The notes below the pieces were generated by a model. The model ran no database searches and was not told where the DNA came from. It was given only the letters and a program-made list of their open reading frames with translations. The position numbers and the translations under genes were made by a program. 64,000 nucleotides of DNA, from the NCBI GenBank assembly GCA_028554755.1, contig JAPTOF010000014.1:3348001-3412000 (forward strand), in the 5' to 3' direction. The number at the start of each line of letters is the position of its first letter. Within the stretch, counting starts at the first letter, position 1. The stretch comes from Cordia subcordata. Taxonomy: Eukaryota > Streptophyta > Magnoliopsida > Boraginales > Cordiaceae. Shown piece after piece: positions 24,245 through 35,699 of the stretch.

Positions 24245-24650
24245 CTTTTTTTTTCCTCTTTTTATCATTAGTTATTGATATTAATTGATGATTGGGTTTT
24301 TTCAACTTTCTCTATGCCTCTGCTACGACCTTATTCCATTTCTTTATGTCTTTCCTACACAAACTTCACGAGATACAATTAAACATCCATCACACTTTGT
24401 TAAGTTCATTCTCATATTTTTGAATGTAAACTTTTTTTATTTATCATCAGTTACTAATATTAATCGATAATTGGGTTTTTCAGTTTTCTCTATGCCTCCA
24501 CTATGACCTTATTTCCAAATGCAAATTTCGTGGGATGGAATTTGGCGTGCAACTCACTTTATTAATTTCATTTTCAGTTTTCTCAACTTAAGTTTTTTCT
24601 CTTTTTTGTCACTAATTTATGATATCAGTTGATATATGAAGTGTTTCCTC
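24245..24650. repeat. diverged tandem repeat, unit about 185 bp
   Basis: Blocks with TTATCATTAGTTATTGATAT..GATTGGGTTTTTTC..CTCTATGCCTC start near 24262 and 24440, and a third partial block starts near 24605. The copies are clearly related but heavily substituted. Confidence 0.65.
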
Positions 24651-26760
24651 TGCTATTTTATGTTATTAGCTCTTAGTGATTGTTTACCCCAATCTCATTT
24701 TATTTTTTTAAAAAATATGCATGTTGCTAAGCAGGAATGTTATTACCAGGAAAGGTAGGGCTAATGTTGGGGAAATATTAAAATTAGAACTTCTAATAGT
24801 ATAATTTAATGTCATATTAGAGGAATTCTTTTTCTCTTCTACATATAATATATGTTATATATGTGAATAATTGATGGTGAGATTTAGTATAGTATTTTGT
24901 GATATCTTTTGAGTTTGCAAAGCTAATAGCAACTTTCTTGGCTATTCTCCATGGATATTAAGTATCAATTAATTTGTCAGTTGAATGAAGGCGAAATTGA
25001 CTAAAATTTGATTACTAGAGTTAGTCATCTATGGGATATTAATAATATGAATTAGAATAATGAGTTGATAAGTCTTGATATGTTTCTAATATGTTCAAAG
25101 GTAAATATCGTGTTTTCACAATTCTGTTATGATTTGTTATTGATACCTCTAACATATTGAATTTCTGTAATAAACACACATCCATTCAAACATTAAGAAA
25201 CAATTTGTAGACAAGTATAGACCATTACTTGAAGAGGGAATTGTATATGTGTTTAAAATTTTTCTGTTGAAAAAGCTAAGAATGCTCATAGAGTTGTAGA
25301 CAATGAAAAAATATTTTGTTTCTTCTTAAGTTCGTCAGTAAAGAAATTTACAGAATATATTATGATATTGTTTGCTTGGAAAAACTTTAAACAGGCCACA
25401 CACCTGGGGCCAAAGCCTTAGCGAGGTGCGTCTAGAGCGCGAAGGGTGAACCTTACAATGATACCTTCTTGGCCTAGGAGTCTTTGCACATAATTATATG
25501 ATTGTGGGTTTTTTATCTCTTGCCCCAAACTTTGTCCAAGTACTGTGTAAAGAATAAGATATAGGCCACTCAATTGTAACAAAATCAAACCAGAATCAAA
25601 GTAATAGCAATTGAATCACAATGAAACCAAGTCACTAATTTTATCACAATTCAAGTAGTGTATAGGAATGAGATGAACTCTCAACAAAATGGAAAAATGC
25701 ATAGTAAAAATTTCCAGATTACACCACAAAGCTAATATCAGTGAAATCAATCTTGCCATAAACCTAATTACAGCTTGCAAAAGGTAATAAAGGCTAAAGC
25801 CACAAAGTTAATTGCAAAGTTGGCAGGCCATAAACTTAATTATAGTGAAAAGGAAAAATCTAGGCTGTAAAGTGAATTACAATAGTTTTTGAAGAGTTCT
25901 AAGCTAACATTACACTAACTAACGCTAAGCTAGGACTAAGCTAAGGATAGGATTAAGTTATAGAGCTAAAAAGATAGATATAGTTTAAGGCATGGTGCTT
26001 CTGGGACTTTTTTCTTCATGGCCTCGATGAGCTTTTTTACTTGCTTGCTCCTTGAAATCTCTAGTAGTTGTGATTATGATGTCTTTTGTAGTTGTCGAAA
26101 CTCTGAACGAGTTCCATGCTTTATCCTCACTCCTTCTGCTTTAGTGCTGCAAGTTTCATTTACCTTGGTCTTTTTATTTGAATTAGGCACTTGCATATCA
26201 TGCGTTGGTTTATTATCTCTAGCCAAGGATCGACCACAACATTTGTTTTGGTTGTGGTATTGGCCTCCAATTCTCCTCGTCTTGAGTTCTCTCTTTGGCC
26301 ATTAGGCGGACATGATGCAGATTTTAGGTGTAAATAGATATCGATGCATAAGTTTGGATTTTGATAAAAATGTTAGGCCAATAGGTAATAAACTTTTCTT
26401 TTAATTTTATGTTGCAAAATTTATTTTTGAAGTACAATTAGTTATTAAACAAATATTCACTATATCAAAAACTATAGATTTTATAAGATGCCTCTGTCGA
26501 TCTTTAAGGATTGATGGTGCTACAAATGTAAAAAGAAGGATCATTGCATTATAGGATGTTTAGAAGAGACAAATTCAGATAAAGTTGTTTGTAAAGTGGG
26601 CACATCTTATCTCATATATAGACATTGAGGATGCTCCAATTGAGATTATCACATCAACAATCGTTAAGACTTGAAATAGTATGTATTAAATGAATTAGTG
26701 TTATCCTAAAATTTCAAAGTTAAAATATAATTGCTTACTTAATTATTGATTTTCTTTTTT
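24651..26760. other. intergenic stretch with decayed fragments
   Basis: No intact gene. A short GC-richer patch at about 25395-25470 stands out from the AT-rich surroundings but was not identified. The frame at 26018-26305 has no recognisable domain. The stretch from about 26500 may hold further decayed exons of the following RPA-like pseudogene. Confidence 0.4.
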
Positions 26761-26764
26761 ATAG

Positions 26765-28022
26765 ATTCATTGTCCCTGACTTCTTCTTCAGCTACAAAGG
26801 TTTATAGAAATTTGAACATTGCTGAAACCAAGAAATTTTTGGAATGGTATATGTGTTAAATGAATGTTGTAAATAACTTTTTATTTATATATTTTGATGC
26901 TATTAATATTTTTTGATAGGGGAGGTAGTTTGAACAAATATGTCAAGTAGTAGATATTTTAAGCAAAAATTTAACATAAGAAGATTTTGTTGAAAAAAAG
27001 AGAAGTATAACTCAACTATTGGACTTTTTGAATGCTTATCCAGAGAGAGCCTATGTTTTATGTTATTGGAAAAGGCTGATATTTCTTGATCATGGTTGAA
27101 ACTATTCTACATGTGGTGTTTATAATCCACTTGTAACAAAGTTTGAAAAAATATGTGAAAAGTGTGGAAGAGAGCCTCATGACACTTCTTTGATACACAA
27201 ATTAAAATGTTTGGATTTATTTATTATAACTTTTAGTAATTGAGATTTATTTGTACAATTATAAATATTCTTTCTTTCTATAGATATAGGATTAAATTGG
27301 AGGTTGAGGATGATAATAGTTTGACCACCTTTGTACTATTTGATAATGAAGTTGATAGGTTGTTCAAATTTTTTGCATTCAATTTGTTCGTGAAATTTCA
27401 AAGGTATGTATCTTAGTTGTGATTAACTAAGTGTGCAATCGAGAATTAAGGATTTATATGGTGTTATATTGTCTTTAAAAAATTTGGTAGCTGTTGTGAT
27501 TTTTTGTAGGATGGTTGTAAGGAGTTTATACCTGATAAAATCAAGTGCATGATTGGCATGAAATACTTATTGTGCATCAAATTTTCCAAATTCAATTTCA
27601 AAGCACAAAAGTAGAACTTTATAATTCATAAACTATATGATTTGATAGAAATACCCAAGGCTGCAAATGTAAGTTCATGTAATTATGGAATTTTTGTATT
27701 TATAATGAGTATAAGTCTTGCCATTAATGACAATCAAATCTTAATAGGATGAGCAAGATATTGAAAACTATTTTTCATCAAAACAACAGAGTGTGAAAAA
27801 GTCTTCTAATGATGATTCTACTGACATAAATTCCATCTTAAAGACCAATATTAAGGTTGAATCAAAGTATGCTTCCATTTTACTTTTTAAAAAATTAAAT
27901 ATAAATGATTAGTATATTTTTAACAACTCTGATGATGTATTTCTAGGTCAAAGAAGCTAAAAACATAGTCAAGATGAAGGTCATTGAAGAAAGTGATGAA
28001 GAAGACATAGATATTGAATATT
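26765..28022 (+). pseudogene. spliced RPA1 (replication protein A large subunit)-like pseudogene
   Basis: Several plus-strand blocks read in the order of the C-terminal half of RPA1-like proteins. First is SLTSSSATKVYRNLNIAETK, which fits the plant RPA-like motif S.ATK.YINPDI. Next comes a block with CGVYN and CEKCG (27110-27175), like the zinc-binding part of DNA-binding domain C. Then YRIKLEVEDDNSLTTFVLF at 27296-27355, the classic strand before the D-G-x-F-LFD loop, and DGCKEFIPDKIKCMIGMKYL at 27513-27572. Plausible introns separate them (for example GTATGTA..TTTTGTAG at 27402-27512). In-frame stops at about 27111 and 27613 show it is broken. Plant Helitrons often carry RPA1-like genes, so it may be transposon-derived. 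Confidence 0.6.
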
Positions 28023-29340
28023 AAAATATTTTTTAATTGAACAGGTGTTTTATCACCGAATATTGTAATAGTATTTCTTAAAAAGAGTATTTTTCCTTTT
28101 TTTTTTTTAGAAAAGAATGGTAGTTAAGTTCAGAAAGGATAGATACTAAACTAGGATTTCACGCTAGATCTTTTTCCATTGATTGCATCAATTATCTATG
28201 TAGCTTGAAACAATGGAAATTTTGGGAGCTTGCTATAAGGTTTTTGTTGAATTTTAAAAGGTTTCCTTCATCATTGTTAATAGCCAAGTATAGTTGTTTA
28301 TTGGAGATTTTCCATGTCCTAACCACATAAGGCATAAGTTGAATTGTCTTTGTATCTATCCTCATTTCTTCTTGTTGTTGTTAGTTCATTTCATTTCTTT
28401 TACAACTCTATTGCTTATAGACTAATAAACATGATTTGACTGCTGTTATAAGTATTGCCTATTGATAATTATTTTTCAAATAATTCATTGAGACTGCAAA
28501 AATTTTTATTAAGCTATTTTGAAACTTCTTTTTAAAAGAAAAAGTAATAACATGGGTTATTTTAGTGTGTGTACTCTTTTTCCATAGAGTTTAACAGTCC
28601 TCCCTTAAGTTATGATATTGATTAGGTGGTTCTGGTTGATGTGACTGATTTCCAATTGCAGGCCTCTATGTTGGATAATTTGTCAGTTCCAATTGTCCAA
28701 CTAGTTGCCAAGAAGAGTGACTCGAAGAAGAAAATGTATAAAGTGATATGAATGCTTTAACAACAGCCCCTAGCCATAATAAAATGTTTGTTGCTAATTC
28801 AAATGGTCAGGTTGTAAAATTGGCGCCTCATTTTTTTTCTCAAATATATGATTTATATTCTTTTGCAGAATATGCAAAAAATCTATAGTAAAATTTTTGA
28901 AGAGAATTGTAGATAATAGATCAAAATAGTAATTCTTTATTAAACTTTTAATTGATGCTGTTTGATGATGATCTCACATTGCTGGTTAGCTAAATCTAGC
29001 ATTTTCTCAATCGTTGCTCTTGTCGGTAGTGACCAAAATTTTGCCTTCTCTTTCATCTGCTCTATTTTCATCATGCTTCTTGTTGTATGGTAATGGTTTT
29101 GAAGTTATATAGTGAAGTGAATTTTGGTTTTTCAGCCATTACAAAGATGTTGCTTAGTTTTTGTTAAAGGTTAGATTTAATGTCGTGTTTATGTTGTGTG
29201 ATGGCTAACTATTTGTTTGAATAGTTTATTGAATGCAGCTAATTGTTTCATTTTTTCAATCTGCTTCATTTTAGCCTTATGTTGAGTGGTGATTGAAGTA
29301 TGAGTTCATAAAAAATTATGCTTTTGATGTGTTGGCTTTG
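28023..29340. other. AT-rich stretch, no gene recognised
   Basis: No intact frame or transposon end. The words around 28640-28740 may belong to a decayed gene fragment, but nothing is identifiable. Confidence 0.4.
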
Positions 29341-29906
29341 TAGGGTTGGTGTTCCACCATGAGCGAATCACTTGGAGAGTTTCCAGGCTTGTGGCTCAAC
29401 TTTTTCAAGCAGGCCTTTTAAAAAAGGGACAATGGCGTAGTGATGAAGCAAGTATGCGGGAGTTTTTTGTGTGTACAGTCATGCTCGTTGTGTGAGAGCT
29501 TACTATAAATTTGAAGAAAACCAAGGGCAAGAGTGTTTAAGCTAAACACAGATGGAAGGTTCATTCTAATAATGGTATCTTAGGATGTGAAGGCCTTATT
29601 TGGGATAGCAATGGTGATTTTGTTAAAGGTTGTGAACAACTTTCACACAATCGGTGCTAGCAATAGTGCTACAAGGATTGCTTTATTGTTTGATGCTAGC
29701 ATGAGAAATTGGCATTTCAAGCTGTGGGTGGAACTTGATTCATCCCTATGTCTTTACTGGTTGACACAAAATGAAGAGCATAGCTGGAAGCATTGCCACA
29801 TCATGGACAAGATTCGAGAGCTCCTCAAAGGTTTTGTTTGTCATATTTCCCATGCTTGTAGAGAAGGAAATCGTGCTGCAGACTTTTTGGCTAGCAGAGG
29901 AACTTA
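29341..29906 (+). pseudogene. LINE-type RNase H domain remnant
   Basis: A frame with FKLNTDGRF near 29539 matches the start of plant RNase H-like (RVT_3) domains (KLNTDGS). After shifts, LWVELDSSLCLYWLTQ and later ISHACREGNRAADFLA (29850-29896) match the VELDS, SH..REGN.AAD.LA motifs. The preceding WRVSRLVAQLFQAGLLKKG also looks like the same polyprotein. Frameshifts and a stop separate the parts, and no RT domain is nearby. Confidence 0.7.
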
Positions 29907-30199
29907 AGTTCATTGCTATCAGGTGGTACAAAGTACTGAAGTCTACAAAATGTTTCGACGCATTATAAGATGTGACAAGTATCCTTTGCCTAGTATTCGT
30001 GTGTAGCTTTTAGAATGTTGTTGTTTTAAATTGTCTTTTGTAGCACTGATTGTAGATTGTCTTTTGTAGCACTGATTGTCTTGCTTCTTCTTGATTTTGG
30101 AAATAAAAGGGGCTCATTGCCTATTTCTAAGACAAGAAAAGTGGTGGCTGTATAGTTATTCAACGTCAATATTGTTCTTGTGCTTTGAATTTTTAGTAT
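29907..30199. other. short intergenic stretch
   Basis: It contains a 26-bp tandem duplication of TTGTCTTTTGTAGCACTGAT (30031 and 30057); nothing else was seen. Confidence 0.6.
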
Positions 30200-30202
30200 T
30201 TA

Positions 30203-31133
30203 GAGGACGTTTGGTATAAAAACTCTTGTAAGATTCTAGAAATGCAAAGTCAAGATTGGTCAATTCCCATGTTTGATTCAGATAATCGAAAAATATTCCC
30301 AGGAATCCAATATTCTTGTGATTTTTTCAATCTTCATTCTCATGTAAGGGGGAGGAATCTTGCATTGTTGAGTTGAGGAAATGAGTAGGTACACTAAAAA
30401 GACAAAAATATTAGTATTGGCAAGAACAAAGTTATTTTTTTTTGTTATTTTCTTCCTTTTAGCACAACACATTTGGTCAACACCTACATGGTCAAACACA
30501 CTCATTATATACATATTACACACACTACCCACACATATTATGCCCATTATTTACACATAATATACACATTGTGCACACTCACTACACATATTATATAAAC
30601 ATTATGCATACACTACACATGCATTAGATACACATTACACATTCTTTATACATACTACACATATTAAATTTATATAAATTGTACATATTACACACATTAT
30701 ACATACATTGCTTATACTGCCCACATATATTACATATATATTGCACATATACATTACACACTACACACACATACTACAAATATTCACATACTTTATAAAC
30801 ATATTGTACACAATTCACACATTGCACACAGAATACGACAAGAGACATACTATACACACACATCACACACATAGTAAACATACTACATATATTATACATA
30901 CTAGGCAAACAAATTTGATATTTTTCTCTTATTTAAATTAGGACATTTTTGGAAAATGGCTCAAGATTCCTAGAAATGTTGACTTTAAACCAAATATAAC
31001 AAGTAAATATTTTTAAAAATTATTTTTAATTTTTTGAAGAATACTTTTAGAATACCGATCAATTTTAGTAATATTCCCGAAAATTACATTTCCAAGAATG
31101 AATAAAATATTATTCTATGAACCAAACACCCCC
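30203..31133. mobile_element. PIF/Harbinger-like MITE with internal minisatellite
   Basis: The left end is GAGGACGTTTGGTA and the inverted right end is GGGGGTGTTTGGTTC, flanked by the 3-bp target duplication TTA (30200-30202 and 31134-31136), as in PIF/Harbinger. The 931-bp element codes nothing. Its middle, 30480-30910, is an expanded degenerate ACACAT-rich repeat. Confidence 0.7.
30480..30910. repeat. degenerate ACACAT-rich minisatellite
   Basis: Roughly 430 bp of irregular units such as CACACATTATACACATAT, about 11-15 bp each. The Thr-His-Tyr-Ile frame within it is an artefact of the repeat. Confidence 0.85.
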
Positions 31134-31136
31134 TTA

Positions 31137-32029
31137 AAGTATTGTTTAAAGTAAGATTTGATTTCATTTCTTTATGTGACATCGTAGCTAGTCATTCTAT
31201 GCATTATCTCTTAGGAAAACTTAACAGATTGTTCTTTTAGACCAAAAAAGGTAAAGTTCTATTTTTGCCTGTGAACAAGAACAAAGGAGCAGACATTGAC
31301 ATTTGGAATGTGTTCATGTTTTTGTCCCTTTTCTCATAAATGAATGTTGGAATTTGTTATGTCTCATTGCCATTTAATGGTGAAAAAATGGTCCAAATTA
31401 TGCTGTTTTTCTTCTCTATTGATTTCTAATGTATTTTATCTGTTTAGTCTCTAAAGCTAACTAATTTTGCTGTGCATTTGACTTTCCATTTTTGACATCC
31501 ATCTCATTTTTTTTATTTGCTATTGACAAATGTGTCTTTTTATAGATTAAAAAACATGAATTTTTCTCAAGCTACATATATAGTGAATTGTATTTATTTT
31601 ATTGATACAGACAATGATTTTTTTTTCCCTACCTATTGTCTCTCTTGAATCGAGCACCAAGAAAAGGTTTAAGTTTAGGCATTCTTCTTATAATTCTTTA
31701 GTAGCATTTTTTTCAAACACAGTAGAGTAGAGGACCTTTCACTTTTAATGAAGATATGAGATTACTGACTATTCTCTGTTATGTTTTCTTCTATATGTTT
31801 AATTGAAATAGTAGAAATGCATTATCTTATGTTAATCTATTCTTGAAATTCTAATCTCTTGTCCATTACTTCAATTTATGGAAATTAGGTGGAAGTTTTG
31901 TGTCCTAAAAGTTGTGAAGATCACTAGCTATTATGTTTAAGGTTTCTTCTTATGAAAGGGTGGTAAAAGATTGCATTGATCAGGCTACTTGCCAAGGCAA
32001 TACGATAACAGTTGTCGCTACCAGTTGCT
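31137..32029. other. intergenic stretch, nothing recognised
   Basis: AT-rich, no frame, RNA gene or transposon end identified. Confidence 0.45.
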
Positions 32030-32046
32030 AAAAGTGATCTAAAGAA

Positions 32047-32151
32047 ATGGATTAGGGGATAACTCAAGTGGTTGAGACTATCTTCCCTAAGAGTGATGTT
32101 CTGGATTCGAATCCTATAAACGGAGTTAGGTTAAGGGGAGGGGGTTTAAAA
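32047..32151 (+). mobile_element. compact tRNA-derived SINE with perfect 17-bp target duplication
   Basis: An A-box-like TAACTCAAGTGG (32060-32071) and a B-box-like GGATTCGAATCC (32103-32114) are spaced as in a pol III promoter. The body ends in a G-rich stretch and a short TTTAAAAA tail. The exact 17-bp duplication AAAAGTGATCTAAAGAA flanks it at 32030-32046 and 32152-32168. Together these show insertion by target-primed reverse transcription. At about 105 bp it is short for a plant SINE, many of which exceed 150 bp. The family was not recognised. Confidence 0.88.
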
Positions 32152-32168
32152 AAAAGTGATCTAAAGAA

Positions 32169-32444
32169 GGATTATGTTATCATTAAAAAAAATGAGCTCC
32201 GAGGTATTCTGTAAAAAGAACAGTTACTACCTCATCTTATTCAGGTGATTGGCAAGCCACTTTCCCTTAATGAATTGGTTTAAGTTGCAATATGTGACAA
32301 TCCCCTAAAGAAGCTTAAATTAAGAAATTATTGGTACGCCAAGATATCTAGATTTTGGGGAATGGGAAGTATTATCTTATTTTTTGTTGGATTAATGTTC
32401 TTACATGTGGTCCATCCTAGTCCATATTTTTTAAAATTTTACCA
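32169..32444. other. short intergenic stretch
   Basis: Nothing recognised. Confidence 0.45.
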
Positions 32445-33006
32445 TGAAAACATGTTATGAAAGTGGAAATAACCACATAACACACACAAAGACATGATTA
32501 AGGACATATAGAACATAACTTGTATTATATAACATGTAAATGTTACCTCTTGAAGTGTAGGGCCTTTGGAGAAGCTACACCTTTCTTTACGAGCTTTGTC
32601 TTCCAAAAGTTTAACTAAAGAATATCATCGATAAACTCAAGGTGACCTCCTAGTTATCTTTCCTATGATTAAAAACACTTATTTAGAGAGAATAGCCTCT
32701 TGCATGAGAAGAAGATTAGTAATATGCTCTTGAGAACTAGAGTGAAAATCAAACAATATATATGCAGTATGTGTTGTAGTATTCATTTACAAAAAGAGGA
32801 AGAGATCAACTACAAGAGTGGTGTATATGAAATGGTGAAAGATCTTGCCCTATTTAGGAAAAATATGACACGCCATTCTTTCTCCAAATTAATGTGGGAA
32901 AAATAATTCCCTTATAGTTACTTGTAGTAATTAAATTCTCTTATAGAACATTCTAGCAAATGTCTTGTAAGACATAGACCAAGCCTATCTAATGTCAAGC
33001 CCAACA
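32445..33006 (-). mobile_element. possible solo LTR of copia type
   Basis: On the minus strand the stretch runs TGTTGGGCTTGACATT .. CATAACATGTTTTCA, a TG..CA unit of about 560 bp with the same general architecture as the copia LTR at 23744-24161 (TGTTGG start, TTCA end). It is followed by TGGTA like a decayed PBS. No second copy or target duplication was found. Confidence 0.35.
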
Positions 33007-33009
33007 CAT

Positions 33010-33500
33010 AATCCATAATCTATGTGAAGGCCTAAGCCCAATAAGAAACCATTCCAAATCTAATTAAGTCATCTTGGGCCAAGAGAAGCCTAAATCCAAA
33101 GACAAGCTTTAGTTCAAATAAGGCTACTACCATTAATACGGGATTGGCTGACGCCACCAACCTTATCAGCATTATCCAAATAAAGCATCTGTGGATTAAG
33201 CTTCATTGACTAGCCCAAGGGTCTCTCTTGATTAAGTATCAAGCAAACCTGATGAGCACCTACTAGTCAAGCTAGGAAGACACATGTCCCCTACCCCAAA
33301 CTATGAATAAGACCACTTCATGTCCAAATAAGGTAACTTCATTCTACACACACTATTCCATTCTTAAACTTTCCTAAAGAGGAAAGTTGACTTGGGCATT
33401 AGAGGCTCTTTGGTCGGTTCCACACCGGTTTCTAGCTTTGTTGTTTTGTAAGTCAATGTCCATTGAAATAGAACACAAGAGGATTACCTAATTCTTTGCA
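33010..33500 (+). repeat. 5' LTR (3' part) of gypsy A
   Basis: The block with GGCTCTTTGGTCGGTTCCAC at about 33405 is matched, inverted, by 43331-43470 (GGTGTGGCATCGACCAAAGA). This shows that both are LTR ends of one family. The left boundary is uncertain because a copia-like LTR abuts it. Confidence 0.65.
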
Positions 33501-33508
33501 GGATTAGA

Positions 33509-33526
33509 TTGGCGCCGTCTGTGAGA
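33509..33526 (+). other. primer binding site of gypsy A
   Basis: TTGGCGCCGTCTGTGAGA is the typical PBS of Tat-type and related plant gypsy elements, just inside the 5' LTR. Confidence 0.85.
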
Positions 33527-33719
33527 ATATCGATTCAATAATCCCATTGAGGTCACATGGCAATCACTCGTAGCCAAGCAACAACAACAATAACACCAAC
33601 CACCATCCCCTAGACACTACTAACAACCACCTCGAGACCATTCGCTACTGCCTAGATGTCAGCTAAAGCCCTCTACTGAATCCTTCTCCTTTGCTCCGTC
33701 ATCCTCAAGGCCAACTCAG

Positions 33720-34960
33720 CTAGTGAATATGCTACCACCACATTGTTCAGTAGCTCAAATGACAGCAACAACTAATATGTTCACCAACATCCAGAATTAC
33801 ATGAACCAAATCTTCCCATCACAAGGCCAACCATCAACTCATCCCCACACCTTTCTTTTTCCATACCTACCCTTCCCACCACAAACATGCAATACCTTAC
33901 CTACCAATAGCTTACTGATAACCAAGAAAAGTCACTGTGTCACAGAGACATGATGACTAAGGCCCCAACAATGGCTACGACCAACGCATAAATCATCCCT
34001 ACCCTAGAGCCTTTGCAAGGAAGATATTATCAAGAAACCAATACCGAAAGACTTTGTTATTCCAAAGTTACCCTATTATGATGGTTCTAGAGATATTACT
34101 GACCACATCTCTGTGATTAATCACAAGATGTTGTTTCACAGTACCATTAATGCTGCTTGGTACAAAGCATTTCCTATTACACTACTAGGCATAGCTTGAA
34201 CATGGTACGACAAATTGCCAACTGACTTAATCCATTCTTTCAAGTAGTTGGCAGTAGCCTTTATGAATAAATTTACGAGTGGAAAAATAGCGCCAAGGTT
34301 GCCAACATCTATTATCGGCATAAGACAACGAAGTGACAAGACCCTTTGGGCATTCGCCAAGAGGTTTAATGAGGCAACTCTACAAGTGCCCGACGTTGCC
34401 AATTCAGTAGTTATAAAAGCCTTCATACATGGGGTACTAGATGACAAGCTATCTAGGACTCTAACGAGGAAGAAGCTTGCTTCGTTAATCGATTTGACGG
34501 TAAGGGTTGAAAAATACATTCTGGTAGAGAATGAGATATTGTCGAAAAAGGAACGGGTGAGGTAGTATGAGTCAGAAAAGGTGAAAGGGAAGCAAAAATA
34601 GAAGTAATCCGATGCATATCAAGAATGAAAGGACTCGAAATGGAGAAGAGAGAACCCAAAGGTGTTTAGAAGGTGTTACGATACTTATACGCCCTTGAAT
34701 GCCTTGAGGACTTGGTTGCTTTAGAACATGAGTGGGATGTCAAGTGGCCTAAAAAAATGAAGGGCAACCCCAATATAAGGGACAAGAGCAAATATTTCCA
34801 TTTCCATAAAGATTAGGGCTACATCATGATAAATGCCAGAATCAAAAGGACAAGACTGAATCCCTAATTAGGAAAGTCAAGTTGGCGTAATTTGTCAAGC
34901 AACAAAATGACACTCTAGAAGACCACCTTCGGAATCCAAAAAGAGAAAAAAAAAGTACTA
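33720..34960 (+). pseudogene. gypsy A gag remnant
   Basis: The longest clean part (34248-34565) reads like a Retrotrans_gag domain: MNKFTSGKIA..RLPTSIIGIRQ, then ETLW-like KTLWAFAKRFNEAT and AFIHGVLDDKLSRTL. Matching gag sequence occurs inverted in gypsy C at 62620-63660. In-frame stops lie upstream and downstream. Confidence 0.75.
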
Positions 34961-35081
34961 GGGACAGTCACGGTGATACCGGGAGGACTAGTTGCAAGAG
35001 AAGAATCGGCTATGAAGATAAAGCTATACGTCTGATCATTACAAATTTCTTCGCCAAACAAAACGAGATGAATGAAAGAAC

Positions 35082-35470
35082 GTGACTTTCACCAGCAAAG
35101 ACTTGATCAGAATCCCAGTAAATCATGATGACCCTATAGTAATAACTGTTATTTTGGCTAACTATAACATCTACAGGATACTCATAGATACTAGAAGTAC
35201 AGTTGATGTGCTGCACTTTGAAGCATTTGAACAGTTGAAGTTAGATAAGACCATGCTTACTCCTCTAAAACATGAGCTTTTCGGATTCTCTGGCAATGGA
35301 GTCTGGGCAGAAAGGGTGATAAATCTTCCCCTTCAGCATCGAAGTTGGTAGTAGGTATGTAGATCTCTCTGTATATTTCGTGGTGGTCAACTACCCAAGT
35401 ACAATCAATGGCATTATTAGAAGAGTTACCGTCAACAAATTAGGGCAATAGTATCAACTTACCACCAGAT
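35082..35470 (+). pseudogene. gypsy A retropepsin remnant
   Basis: Aspartic protease region with ILIDTRSTVDVLHFEAFEQL; the active-site triad D-T-G reads D-T-R, so it would be inactive. The following LFGFSGNGVWAERVINLPL matches the family's conserved flap-side motif. The gypsy C homologue at 62108-62597 keeps a glycine here (DIGS). Confidence 0.8.
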
Positions 35471-35699
35471 GATAAAGTTCTCGACAAGAGATGGAGTGAT
35501 AACTGTTAAGGAAAATCAACATGACGCCATAGTATGCTATGCAACAGCATTAAAACCATAGAAAGATCAAAAAAAGATCGAGAACATGATGTTAGAGTTC
35601 ACTAAAGACAACCCCAGATGAAAAATTCTAGCTGAAAAGCTCATGACAATTGAGCTTCCACAGCCTGATCGAAAAACATTTGTTAGAGCTACACAAACT

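Noticed and set aside
26018..26305. 95-codon frame as a gene
   Set aside because: No recognised domain, no support on either side, hydrophobic composition typical of chance T-rich frames.
30708..30941. 77-codon His/Thr/Tyr-rich frame
   Set aside because: It is the minisatellite read as protein.
32050..32120. tRNA gene
   Set aside because: A and B boxes are present, but there is no acceptor stem or cloverleaf, and target duplications flank a tailed insert, so it is a SINE.
32393..32440. plus-strand LTR start (TGTTGGATTAATG)
   Set aside because: No matching end or second copy; the minus-strand LTR-like unit at 32445-33006 explains more of the sequence.
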